A stretch of DNA of 41,271 nucleotides from Peptoniphilus rachelemmaiella (GTDB lineage: Bacteria > Bacillota > Clostridia > Tissierellales > Peptoniphilaceae), in contig NZ_CALPBW010000016.1 in the NCBI RefSeq assembly GCF_943169845.1, positions 1 to 41,271 of the forward strand, given 5' to 3'. Positions 5,854 to 12,960 of the stretch are shown here, one piece after another (the stretch's first letter is position 1; each line of letters begins with the position of its first letter). Both the position numbers and the translations under genes were made by a program. Below the pieces are notes generated by a model. The model was not told the origin of the DNA. It did no database searches and worked only from the letters and a program-made list of their open reading frames with translations.

Positions 5854-7413
5854 ATGAAACGAATCAATGCAAAGGAAGCGGCAGCCCTTATTAAGGACGG
5901 CGACGGCTTAATCGTCTCGGGCTTTTTGCTCCAAACCACCCCTTCTGAACTATTAACGGCCATCGGCGAGCGCTTCGAAGAAGAAGGCGCGCCGAAGAAC
6001 ATGACCGTGCTTCAGGCGGCGGGCATAGGCAACAACACCGACGAGGGCATTTACGAAATTTCCCATCCCGGCATGATCAAGCGCTACATTACCGGCCACT
6101 TCGCAAACAATCAGCGCCTCATCGACCAAGCCAATGCCAACGAAATCGAGGCCTACAACTTCCCTCAAGGCGTCGTTTCGAAAATGTATCGCAACATCGC
6201 CTCGGGCTTTCACGGAGAGCTCACGAAAGTGGGCCTGAAGACCTTCTGCGATCCCCGGGTGGAAGGGGCCAAAATCAACGATGCGGCGAAGCAAGATTTG
6301 GTGGAACTGGTCACCTTGGATAACGAAGAGTACCTTTACTACAAGGCGCCGCAAATCGACGTAGCCTTGATCCGCGGCACCACCGCCGACGAGCTGGGCA
6401 ACATCACCTTCGAAGAAGAGGCCTCGGTGGTGGATGCGCGGGAAATCGCCATGGCGGCGAAAGCATCCGGCGGCAAGGTCATCGTGCAGGTGAAGTACAT
6501 GGCCGATTCCCGCTCCATCAATCGCAACGACGTGATCATCCCCGGGATTTTTGTGGACTACGTGGTCCTCAGTGAAAAGCCGGAGACGAAGCATCGCCAG
6601 ACGCCGGCGAATTTCTACGACCCCGCCATTGCCGGGCAATCTCGCGTAATTATGGAAGAAGCGGCGAGCTACCCCTTAAACGAGCGCAAGATCATCGCCC
6701 GTCGGGCGGCCATGGAATTGGCCCCGGGCGACGTGGTGAATCTGGGCATCGGCATTCCCGAGGTCGTGGGCATCGTTGCCAACGAAGAAGGCTTCGGACA
6801 CGACATTACCCTCACCTTGGAAGACGGCATGATCGGCGGCATTCCCCTGGGCGGCGCCAATTTCGGCGCGGCGGTCAACGCCATGGTGGGCCTGCCCATG
6901 AATCAGCAATTCGATTTCTACAACGGCGGCGGCCTGGACTGCGCCTTCTTGGGCTTTGCGGAAGTCAACGCCGGGGGCGACATTAATGTGAGTCGCTTCG
7001 GCATGCGCATTGCCGGTGCCGGCGGATTTATCGACATTTCCCAATCGACCCAAGACATCTACTTCTGCGGCACCATGACCGCCGGCGGACTGAAAGAGCG
7101 GGTGGAAGACGGCAAGCTCATCATCGAGCAGGAAGGCAAGCGCAAAAAGTTTTTGAAAGAACTGGATCAGATCACATACAGCGCCGAGCACGGCTTGGAG
7201 ATGGGCCAAAACGTCACCTTTATTACGGATCGCTGCGTCATGAAGCCCTCAAAAGACGGCCTGGTCATTACGGAAGTGGCGCCGGGGGTGGATATTCAAA
7301 AAGACATCATCGATCAAATGGAATTTGAACCCATCGTCGCCGACGATGTAAAGCCCATGGATCCGATTATTTTCAAAGACGCACCCATGGGCCTGAAGCC
7401 CGCCCGCAGATAA
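5854..7413 (+). CDS. Acyl-CoA:carboxylate CoA-transferase (propionate CoA-transferase family)
   Basis: A 519-residue fused two-domain class I CoA-transferase. The N-terminal alpha-like domain spans about 1-270. The C-terminal beta-like domain begins near ERKIIARRAAMEL and contains NLGIGIPEVV. The predicted catalytic glutamate is Glu323 in TLEDGMIGG, matching the position known for Clostridium propionicum Pct. The enzyme would move CoA from acetyl-CoA or another donor onto an imported acid. The MaoC hydratase follows after 10 bases and the GntP permease precedes it, so the acid is presumably supplied by the permease. Ribosome binding site AAAGGAC. Exact substrate (propionate, lactate, 3-hydroxybutyrate, crotonate) cannot be read from sequence. 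Confidence 0.92.
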   Translation: MKRINAKEAAALIKDGDGLIVSGFLLQTTPSELLTAIGERFEEEGAPKNMTVLQAAGIGNNTDEGIYEISHPGMIKRYITGHFANNQRLIDQANANEIEAYNFPQGVVSKMYRNIASGFHGELTKVGLKTFCDPRVEGAKINDAAKQDLVELVTLDNEEYLYYKAPQIDVALIRGTTADELGNITFEEEASVVDAREIAMAAKASGGKVIVQVKYMADSRSINRNDVIIPGIFVDYVVLSEKPETKHRQTPANFYDPAIAGQSRVIMEEAASYPLNERKIIARRAAMELAPGDVVNLGIGIPEVVGIVANEEGFGHDITLTLEDGMIGGIPLGGANFGAAVNAMVGLPMNQQFDFYNGGGLDCAFLGFAEVNAGGDINVSRFGMRIAGAGGFIDISQSTQDIYFCGTMTAGGLKERVEDGKLIIEQEGKRKKFLKELDQITYSAEHGLEMGQNVTFITDRCVMKPSKDGLVITEVAPGVDIQKDIIDQMEFEPIVADDVKPMDPIIFKDAPMGLKPARR

Positions 7414-7423
7414 GGAGGAGAAA

Positions 7424-7879
7424 ATGAATTACGAACCGAAAGGACTGTATTTAGAAGAGTTTGAAATAGGAAAAGTCTACGTCTCCCAAGGGCGGACCAT
7501 TACCGAGGCCGACGTCGCCACCTTCGCCGGCGTCTCCGGCGACTTTAACGTCCTTCACACCAACGATGAATACGCCAAAAAAGGCCCCTTTAAAGAGCGG
7601 GTGGCCCACGGCATGTTGGGTGCGTCGATTATGACGGGCCTATCCAATATGATCGGCATTTTTGACGGCACCACCGTCGCCTTTTTGGAACTCACCATTC
7701 GCTACAAAAATCCCCTACGGATCGGCGACACCGTGCATCTGGAGCTGGAGCCGGTGGAAGTAAAGCGCTCGTCGAAACCGGGGCGGGGCGTCGTGAATTT
7801 CGAGGCCCGCCTGGTCAATCAAGACGGCCTTTTGATTACGGAATCCCCCTGGGCGATTATGATGAAGGCAAAAGCATAG
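7424..7879 (+). CDS. MaoC-like (R)-specific enoyl-CoA hydratase
   Basis: A 151-residue single hot-dog-fold protein of the MaoC/PhaJ family. The catalytic dyad region is visible as SGDFNVLHTND (Asp and His five residues apart, about 39-45). The hydratase-2 motif continues as YAKKGPFKERVAHGML. Such enzymes interconvert trans-2-enoyl-CoA and (R)-3-hydroxyacyl-CoA. The strong AAGGAGG before the ATG and the 10-base gap from the CoA-transferase show it is the last gene of the operon. With the CoA-transferase it could dehydrate an activated (R)-3-hydroxy acid or hydrate crotonyl-CoA. No dehydrogenase is present locally. Confidence 0.92.
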   Translation: MNYEPKGLYLEEFEIGKVYVSQGRTITEADVATFAGVSGDFNVLHTNDEYAKKGPFKERVAHGMLGASIMTGLSNMIGIFDGTTVAFLELTIRYKNPLRIGDTVHLELEPVEVKRSSKPGRGVVNFEARLVNQDGLLITESPWAIMMKAKA

Positions 7880-7897
7880 GAATTATTTGGTCACAGG

Positions 7898-7927
7898 AGA
7901 TGTCGGCGCGTGCCGGCATCTTTTTTT
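7898..7927 (+). terminator. Terminator of the permease/CoA-transferase operon
   Basis: Stem AGATGTCGGC (7898-7907) / GCCGGCATCT (7912-7921) with one G-U pair, then seven T. Confidence 0.9.
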
Positions 7928-7971
7928 GTGCGCGAAAATTCGTCGGTCGAAGAAAAATTTCAAAAAAAGAG

Positions 7972-8014
7972 TTGACACTGTATTAAGACGGCGATACAAT
8001 ATGACTGTATTAAG
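7972..8014 (+). promoter_or_regulatory. Strong promoter flanked by CTGTATTAAG direct repeats
   Basis: Consensus -35 TTGACA (7972-7977), 17-base spacer, TACAAT (7995-8000). The 10-mer CTGTATTAAG occurs at 7978-7987 (in the spacer) and at 8005-8014 (downstream of the -10), 27 bases apart. This looks like an operator for repression, plausibly by the GntR regulator at 9681. Confidence 0.75.
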
Positions 8015-8042
8015 GAAGTAGCACAAGTGAGAGGAGGGAAAG

Positions 8043-8930
8043 ATGAGCCTAATGGATGTGACGTCCTTAACCAAGGACTATGGAAATGGAAGGGGACTTT
8101 TCGACTTCTCGATGCAATTAAATGCGGGTGACATTGTCGGCCTTATCGGCGTAAACGGCGCCGGTAAAACGACTTTATTGAACATATTGGCCGGCCTCAC
8201 GCACGCCGATTCCGGAAAAATAGGCTACGAAGGCGAAGAGGTCGCCATAGATTCGTTGCATCGGAAAAAGTTCGGCATCTCCGTTGATCCAAACTTTTAT
8301 GAATACATGACAGCGTATGAAAACTTGGAATCCATTCTGTACCTAAACGGAATAACGGATGTAGAAAGAATAAATACTGAAATCAAGGGCGTGCTAAACA
8401 CGGTTGGCTTGGAAGGGGTGGAGAAAAAGAAGATTAAGGAATTTTCTTTCGGAATGAAGCAGAGGCTCGGATTTGCACAAGCCTTGCTTAACGCCCAAAC
8501 CGTCATGCTTTTAGACGAGCCTTTTGTGGGATTGGATATTCACGGCCGTGGGATGGTAAAAAGCCTCATTCAGGAGATGGCAGAGAAGCAGAAAATGGCG
8601 GTGATTTTTTCGGACCACAACTTAGACGAAGTGAAGTCTTTATGCAATCGTCTCATTGTGATTAGAGACGGAGTTAAGCACTATGATGGTGACATTCATA
8701 TTCAAAGCGCCGTCATGTTGAATGTTGACGACACGGATAAAATCGATAGTCGTTACGCAAGAAAATTAGATCGGCATAGGCTGGTGATCACAGAGGAAAA
8801 CATGAACGAGAAGCTACACTACATTAGCTCGATCGCTACCATATTGAGTGTTGAAAAGGTAATCAATCCATTGGAAAAGTTGCTGGAGGAGGGGAATGAT
8901 GAAGACGCTTGTACGGTTCGAGCTATTTAA
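8043..8930 (+). CDS. ABC transporter ATP-binding protein
   Basis: A 295-residue cytoplasmic ATPase subunit of an ABC exporter. Walker A is GVNGAGKTT (about 36-44), the signature is EFSFGMKQRL, Walker B is VMLLDEP, and the switch histidine is in FSDHN. A C-terminal extension of about 75 residues follows the ATPase core. Start ATG at 8043 is preceded by GAGGAGGG. The permease gene overlaps its end by 35 bases, so the two form one transporter. The operon then runs into a YtrA-type GntR regulator. The codons here are more AT-rich than in the flanking operons, which may indicate acquisition. The substrate is unknown; antimicrobial-peptide or lipid efflux is common for this architecture. Confidence 0.92.
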   Translation: MSLMDVTSLTKDYGNGRGLFDFSMQLNAGDIVGLIGVNGAGKTTLLNILAGLTHADSGKIGYEGEEVAIDSLHRKKFGISVDPNFYEYMTAYENLESILYLNGITDVERINTEIKGVLNTVGLEGVEKKKIKEFSFGMKQRLGFAQALLNAQTVMLLDEPFVGLDIHGRGMVKSLIQEMAEKQKMAVIFSDHNLDEVKSLCNRLIVIRDGVKHYDGDIHIQSAVMLNVDDTDKIDSRYARKLDRHRLVITEENMNEKLHYISSIATILSVEKVINPLEKLLEEGNDEDACTVRAI

Positions 8931-9651
8931 GCAGTTAAGGCGAAAAGAGAATCTGCTGGTGTTCTTCATGTTCCTATTGCCCTTGTTTTACGGGTTGGGC
9001 GTACACAATCATTCGTTGATTGTGACGTATAACAGCAAGGAGCTAATCAATGGGCTAACATTTGCCGACAATATGTACACCTTGGTTTATATGGTCTTCG
9101 TTATATTTCTCATTCTCGCCATCAACAGTGCGAATATATTAAAAGGAGAAATTGAAAACGGAAGTCTTTCTATGATGCTAGATCGCGTCAATAACAGGCG
9201 CAACATCTACCGGTCGAAGTTTTATGCTCAATCCATTTACTGGTGGGCCGTGACAGCGCTGTTCATAGTATTTTCGATTGGATGTTATTATTTGCTGGTG
9301 GCGAATCTTCCAATAGCCGACGGAAAACTGATCAGTGCGCATTATCTTTCTGATCTAATGACGATCGTTGCAACCGGTTCGTTGTATATACTGGCGATTA
9401 GCTTAGTACAAAGTCTCAGCATGTATGTTAAATCCCACGTTTCCATCGGCGTATTTATTGTTTTGTTTGTCGTTTTCGTGTATTTAAAATCATTCCCGGG
9501 GATACAATTGGGATCTCCCATGTATCACCTAGAGAAATTGATAGATAGCGGAAAGGGAATCGATTTTATTTGGTTTATGGCACTAAACTGGGGATTGGTC
9601 TTATTATTGAACACCATAGGCATAAGGAAATTTGAACGAAGTGATTTGTAG
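8896..9651 (+). CDS. ABC transporter permease (ABC-2 type)
   Basis: A 251-residue membrane protein with about six hydrophobic segments (for example LLVFFMFLLPLFYGLG, YTLVYMVFVIFLILAI, VSIGVFIVLFVVFVYL and WFMALNWGLVLLLNTIG) in the layout of small ABC-2 permeases. It begins with ATGATG behind GGAGGAGGGG inside the 3' end of the ATPase gene, implying coupled translation. It is the partner of the ATPase at 8043. Like that gene it is relatively AT-rich. No substrate can be assigned from sequence. Confidence 0.85.
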   Translation: MMKTLVRFELFKQLRRKENLLVFFMFLLPLFYGLGVHNHSLIVTYNSKELINGLTFADNMYTLVYMVFVIFLILAINSANILKGEIENGSLSMMLDRVNNRRNIYRSKFYAQSIYWWAVTALFIVFSIGCYYLLVANLPIADGKLISAHYLSDLMTIVATGSLYILAISLVQSLSMYVKSHVSIGVFIVLFVVFVYLKSFPGIQLGSPMYHLEKLIDSGKGIDFIWFMALNWGLVLLLNTIGIRKFERSDL

Positions 9652-9680
9652 AAGAAGCAGCACAGATGAAAGGAGGGCCC

Positions 9681-10058
9681 ATGGAATTTGACGGCAATCG
9701 ACCGATTTATCTGCAGCTTTACGAAACTATTCGAAAGCAAATCGCCGCCGGGGAGCTGATTCCCGGAGAGAAATTGGAATCGGTGCGAAATTTGGCGAAG
9801 ATTTACGGTGTGAATCCAAACACCGTGCAGCGGGCACTACAGGAACTGGAGCGGGAAGCGCTCATTGAAACGGATCGAACGCGGGGGAAATTTGTGACGG
9901 AAAATAAAGACACCATCGACACGTTGGGCAAGGACGCCTTTTTCGACGCCTGCGATCAATTGATCGGCGTGGCGGCGGATCTGTCCATGTCCCAGGAGAC
10001 AGCGGTAAAATTACTGAACAAGCGTTGGGAGAAAGGAGGGTCTCATGAAGGCCGTTGA
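9681..10058 (+). CDS. GntR family regulator, YtrA type
   Basis: A 125-residue regulator with the N-terminal GntR winged HTH: RPIYLQLYETIRKQIAAGEL, then the recognition part ESVRNLAKIYGVNPNTVQRA. It lacks the large effector domain of other GntR proteins, as is typical of the YtrA subfamily that controls ABC exporter operons. The frame is open five codons upstream, but AAAGGAGG lies in those codons, fixing the start at 9681. It sits between two ABC modules and its 3' end overlaps the second ATPase gene. It probably represses the promoter at 7972 when no inducer is present. Confidence 0.93.
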   Translation: MEFDGNRPIYLQLYETIRKQIAAGELIPGEKLESVRNLAKIYGVNPNTVQRALQELEREALIETDRTRGKFVTENKDTIDTLGKDAFFDACDQLIGVAADLSMSQETAVKLLNKRWEKGGSHEGR

Positions 10059-10740
10059 GTGCAAACAAATCGACATCGACTACCGGGGCAAATACGTCTT
10101 GGACAAACTGGAATTATCCTTGGAGCCGGGACACATCGTAGGGCTTATGGGGCCCAACGGCGCGGGGAAGACGACCCTTCTTCGCATTTTGGCCGGCCTG
10201 GAGATGAGCTACAAGGGCGAGGTGGAAATCTTCGGCGAAGCAATCGGCAAGATCACGAAAAACATGGTGAGCTACCAGCCGGATCACCTGCCTCTGCCCA
10301 AGGACTTAACCGCCGAGGCCTGCGTGGATCTCTACGGCCACTTCTTCGACGACTTCGACCGAGAGAAGGCCTTTTATATGCTGAAATCCTTCGACCTGGA
10401 GCCTTCCCGCCGCATACGGGAAATGAGCAAGGGCATGCAGGACAAGCTCCAAGTGGCGCTGACCCTTTCCAGGAAGGCGCGGCTCTACTTAATGGATGAG
10501 CCCATCGGCGGCGTGGATCCCCTGGCGCGGAAGAACGTCATCGATGGAATTTTAGACGGCTTCGACACGGAGGCGACCTTGATCATCTCCACCCACATGG
10601 TGGATGCCATTGAGCCCATTATCGACACGGCAGTGTTTTTAAAAGAGGGCAAGGTGCTTTTAAACGAAGATGTGGAGGCCCTGCGCGGCCGCTACGGCAA
10701 GGATTTGGAAGCGATTTTCAGGGAGGTGTACGATGTCTAA
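10045..10740 (+). CDS. ABC transporter ATP-binding protein
   Basis: A 231-residue ATPase subunit of an ABC exporter, of the kind found with YtrA regulators. Walker A is GPNGAGKTT (about 35-43), the signature region is EMSKGMQDKLQ (a variant of LSGGQ), Walker B is LYLMDEP, and the switch histidine is in ISTHM. It overlaps the gntR gene by 14 bases and is preceded by AAAGGAGG. The next gene (permease) overlaps its end. It is GC-richer than the first ABC module at 8043, so the two modules may have different histories despite sharing one operon. Confidence 0.92.
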   Translation: MKAVECKQIDIDYRGKYVLDKLELSLEPGHIVGLMGPNGAGKTTLLRILAGLEMSYKGEVEIFGEAIGKITKNMVSYQPDHLPLPKDLTAEACVDLYGHFFDDFDREKAFYMLKSFDLEPSRRIREMSKGMQDKLQVALTLSRKARLYLMDEPIGGVDPLARKNVIDGILDGFDTEATLIISTHMVDAIEPIIDTAVFLKEGKVLLNEDVEALRGRYGKDLEAIFREVYDV

Positions 10741-11500
10741 ACTCATCAGCTATTATTTCAAGCGAGACAAATGGATTCTTCTCGCCATGGTGGCATTGAG
10801 CCTTCCCGGCGGTTTCCTCTTGGGGGGTTACACTGGAGAAGAGAGCACGGTCGGCGCCGTCGCCATCTTTGTCGGTTTCACGGCCTTTTTTATCGGCGTG
10901 AGCATCCTTCCTCTGTGGCTTTGTATCAGGGATTACAAGCGCATGTACGGCACCTACGGCAGTTTTTTCGCGGCCCTTCCCTTGACGGGAAAAGAGGCCA
11001 TGGGCGGCCGGGGCTTGTGGTTTATCATCGTGGTAGTAGTGGCGTGTCTGTGTTCTTTAGCCTATTTCGGACCCATAGTCTTTCGTAGCGTAAGAGAGGA
11101 AATGGAAATATGTCGATTTTTTGCCGCCCTATTCGAACAACCGAACGTCAATTACTCGGCGGGCTTCGCCTTCATGGTAATCGCTGGCATGCTTTTAGCC
11201 GCGGCCGTCTGGGTCTTCGTCACGAGTGTGGGGAGCGAAAAGCCCTTCCGCCGCTTCGGCATCGGCGGGCCCATTATGCTCTATGTCGGCGTGCAAATAG
11301 CCATGAACGTTGTGGTCAGTACGGTAATGAATGTGATGGGAAGCCAAAGAGTATTTATAAATGAAGAACTCATGGTTCAAGAAGTCGCCGGGCTGTTCTT
11401 CAGAACATCTCTTGTGTTGAGCGGGCTTATGCTTATCGCCGCCGTGGTGCTCTTTTTGAGAAGCATCCACAGCCACGACAAGAAACTTTCCGTGTCATAA
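10733..11500 (+). CDS. ABC-2 type permease, partner of the preceding ATPase
   Basis: A 255-residue protein with about six hydrophobic segments, including VAIFVGFTAFFIGVSILPLW, GLWFIIVVVVACLCSLAY, AGMLLAAAVWVFVTSVG and VLSGLMLIAAVVLFL. The ATG at 10733 (MSKLISYYFKRD) with GGGAGG upstream is chosen over the longer open frame from 10670, which lies inside the ATPase gene. It overlaps that gene by 8 bases. The topology and pairing support an ABC exporter permease. No family-specific substrate signature is recognised. Confidence 0.82.
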   Translation: MSKLISYYFKRDKWILLAMVALSLPGGFLLGGYTGEESTVGAVAIFVGFTAFFIGVSILPLWLCIRDYKRMYGTYGSFFAALPLTGKEAMGGRGLWFIIVVVVACLCSLAYFGPIVFRSVREEMEICRFFAALFEQPNVNYSAGFAFMVIAGMLLAAAVWVFVTSVGSEKPFRRFGIGGPIMLYVGVQIAMNVVVSTVMNVMGSQRVFINEELMVQEVAGLFFRTSLVLSGLMLIAAVVLFLRSIHSHDKKLSVS

Positions 11501-11512
11501 AAATGTAACGAG

Positions 11513-11534
11513 CGAGGCTTTCGGGCCTCGTTTT
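11513..11534 (+). terminator. Terminator after the ABC/GntR operon
   Basis: Stem CGAGGC (11513-11518) / GCCTCG (11525-11530) followed by TTTTATTTT. Confidence 0.85.
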
Positions 11535-11550
11535 ATTTTGCACCCATTGT

Positions 11551-11559
11551 TGATAAAAT
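11551..11559 (+). promoter_or_regulatory. Extended -10 promoter candidate for the SdpI-like gene
   Basis: TGATAAAAT (11551-11559) is an extended -10 element. No convincing -35 is visible upstream because the terminator lies there. Confidence 0.4.
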
Positions 11560-11595
11560 AGTTTTGTAAAACAGATTGGAGGGAAAGGAGGGCCT

Positions 11596-11970
11596 ATGGG
11601 GTTTAAAGTCTTTATGGCTTTCGCCGTATTTTTAATTCCCGGAATCATGATCTTTTTTGGTCGCACCATGATGGATCATCCGCCGAAAACCATTAACGCA
11701 GCTTACGGCTATCGCACCACCATGTCCATGAAAAATCAGGACACCTGGGACTACGCCCAGGCCGCCTGCGCCAAAAGGTGGCGGAGATGGGGCAGGATCC
11801 TCGCCCTGATCACCCTCATCGTGTTGATTTTCGCCCTTCGCCGCCCGGCCTTTGCCGATGTGTTGGGCATCTATACCGCCTTTGAAACCGCCTACCTCTT
11901 GGCCTCCGTGGCCGCCACGGAAATGGATCTGCGCCGCACCTTCGACAAAGAGGGCCGGCGGAAGGCGTAG
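11596..11970 (+). CDS. SdpI family membrane protein
   Basis: A 124-residue membrane protein with hydrophobic segments at about 3-21, 67-84 and 86-105. The cytoplasmic loop PPKTINAAYGYRTTMSMKN followed by DTWDYAQ is the SdpI-family hallmark (N..YGYRT..S..N...W). The best known member is the Bacillus subtilis SdpI immunity protein against the SdpC toxin. Most relatives, including short ones like this, have no proven role. The start ATG has GGAGGG and AAGGAGG upstream. It is a single-gene unit after the ABC exporter operon. No SdpC-like toxin or SdpR regulator is nearby, so an immunity role is only a suggestion. Confidence 0.85.
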   Translation: MGFKVFMAFAVFLIPGIMIFFGRTMMDHPPKTINAAYGYRTTMSMKNQDTWDYAQAACAKRWRRWGRILALITLIVLIFALRRPAFADVLGIYTAFETAYLLASVAATEMDLRRTFDKEGRRKA

Positions 11971-11984
11971 GGCGTGCTTGAACA

Positions 11985-12013
11985 TTGTGCTTTTCTTTAT
12001 CCTGTGTTAGGCT
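11985..12013 (+). promoter_or_regulatory. Promoter candidate for the SLH protein gene
   Basis: TTGTGC (11985-11990), 17-base spacer, TAGGCT (12008-12013) with an upstream TG (12005-12006) forming an extended -10. Confidence 0.45.
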
Positions 12014-12043
12014 AAAACAAAGAAATAATGAATGGAGGATATG

Positions 12044-12802
12044 ATGAAACGAATTTGTCGATTGTTGGCGGTCCTTTTTCTCGCCACGGGGCTGATTTTG
12101 CCTGCCCGCGGTGCCTTTGCCGCAAGTCGGGACGAAAAAATCGCCTACTTACAAAAAGCCGGCGTGGTGACCGGCTATCCCGACGGCACTTTGGGCCTGG
12201 ATGCGCCCATTAAGCGGTCGGAAATCGCCACATTGCTCGTAAAAATCGACGGCAAACAAGCTGAAGCCGCCGAAAAAGCCGCAATTTTTAAAGACGTCCC
12301 CACAAGCCACTGGGCCAACGGCTTTATTCGCGTGGCGAGCCAAATGAAAAATCCCGGCGGCGTCAGCGCCATTATCGGCTACCCCGACGGTACCTTCCGC
12401 CCGGAAAAACACATTACCAATGCCGAAATGATGAAAATTCTCGTGGCAGGTTCCAAAGCCGACCTCACCCTCGCCGACGCAGCCAAGGCCGATTGGCCCG
12501 CAAGCTGGATCAATTGGGCGCGAGAGATGAACATCGTGGGCCCCGGTGCAGGCATCGGTGAATTGGATCCCAACAAATCCGCCACCCGAGGCGATGTCTT
12601 CGTCATGGTCTACAATGCCAAAGTGAAAGAGCAACCGCCCGCAGAAATGCCGAAGGCCAACGAAGAAAAGCCCAAGGCCAATGAAGGGGAAGAAAAGCCC
12701 CTGAAGGATCAGGATCCCTTGAACGCCGCCAATCGCGGCAATGCCTTCCACATGATCTTTAACGGCACCTGGGCGAAAAATCTGCCCTTTCTGAAAAAAT
12801 AA
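12044..12802 (+). CDS. SLH-domain cell-surface protein
   Basis: A 252-residue exported protein. A signal peptide (about 1-27, ending near AFAAS) precedes SLH modules: one around 30-70 (VVTGYPDGTLGLDAPIKRSE), one around 80-135 (FKDVPTSHWANGFI, GYPDGTFRPEKHITNAE) and one around 148-190 (DWPASWINWAREMNIVG). SLH modules bind secondary wall polymers and hold proteins on the surface. A charged Glu/Lys/Pro-rich linker (195-224) leads to a C-terminal piece, DPLNAANRGNAFHMIFN, which repeats the end of the third module (DPNKSATRGDVFVMVYN). The frame opens at 12032, but GGAGG is inside those codons, so ATG 12044 is preferred. No catalytic domain is visible. Confidence 0.88.
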   Translation: MKRICRLLAVLFLATGLILPARGAFAASRDEKIAYLQKAGVVTGYPDGTLGLDAPIKRSEIATLLVKIDGKQAEAAEKAAIFKDVPTSHWANGFIRVASQMKNPGGVSAIIGYPDGTFRPEKHITNAEMMKILVAGSKADLTLADAAKADWPASWINWAREMNIVGPGAGIGELDPNKSATRGDVFVMVYNAKVKEQPPAEMPKANEEKPKANEGEEKPLKDQDPLNAANRGNAFHMIFNGTWAKNLPFLKK

Positions 12803-12810
12803 ATCCATTG

Positions 12811-12844
12811 AAAGCCAATGCCTCTTTCGGGCCTTGGCTTTTTT
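12811..12844 (+). terminator. Terminator of the SLH protein gene
   Basis: AAAGCCAA (12811-12818) pairs with TTGGCTTT (12834-12841), followed by a T run. Confidence 0.8.
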
Positions 12845-12922
12845 CGTGGGAAGACGGTAAAGAGCCGCAAAAAAAGATTTGAAGATGAATTTACATAAAT
12901 AAGAACATATTTCAATTAAAGA

Positions 12923-12931
12923 TGGTATAAT
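12923..12931 (+). promoter_or_regulatory. Extended -10 promoter for the wall hydrolase gene
   Basis: TGGTATAAT (12923-12931): perfect TATAAT with the upstream TG. The -35 is poor. The surrounding 12880-12950 is very AT-rich compared with the genes. Confidence 0.65.
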
Positions 12932-12960
12932 TCATTTATATAAATAAAAAGGAGGTAGTA

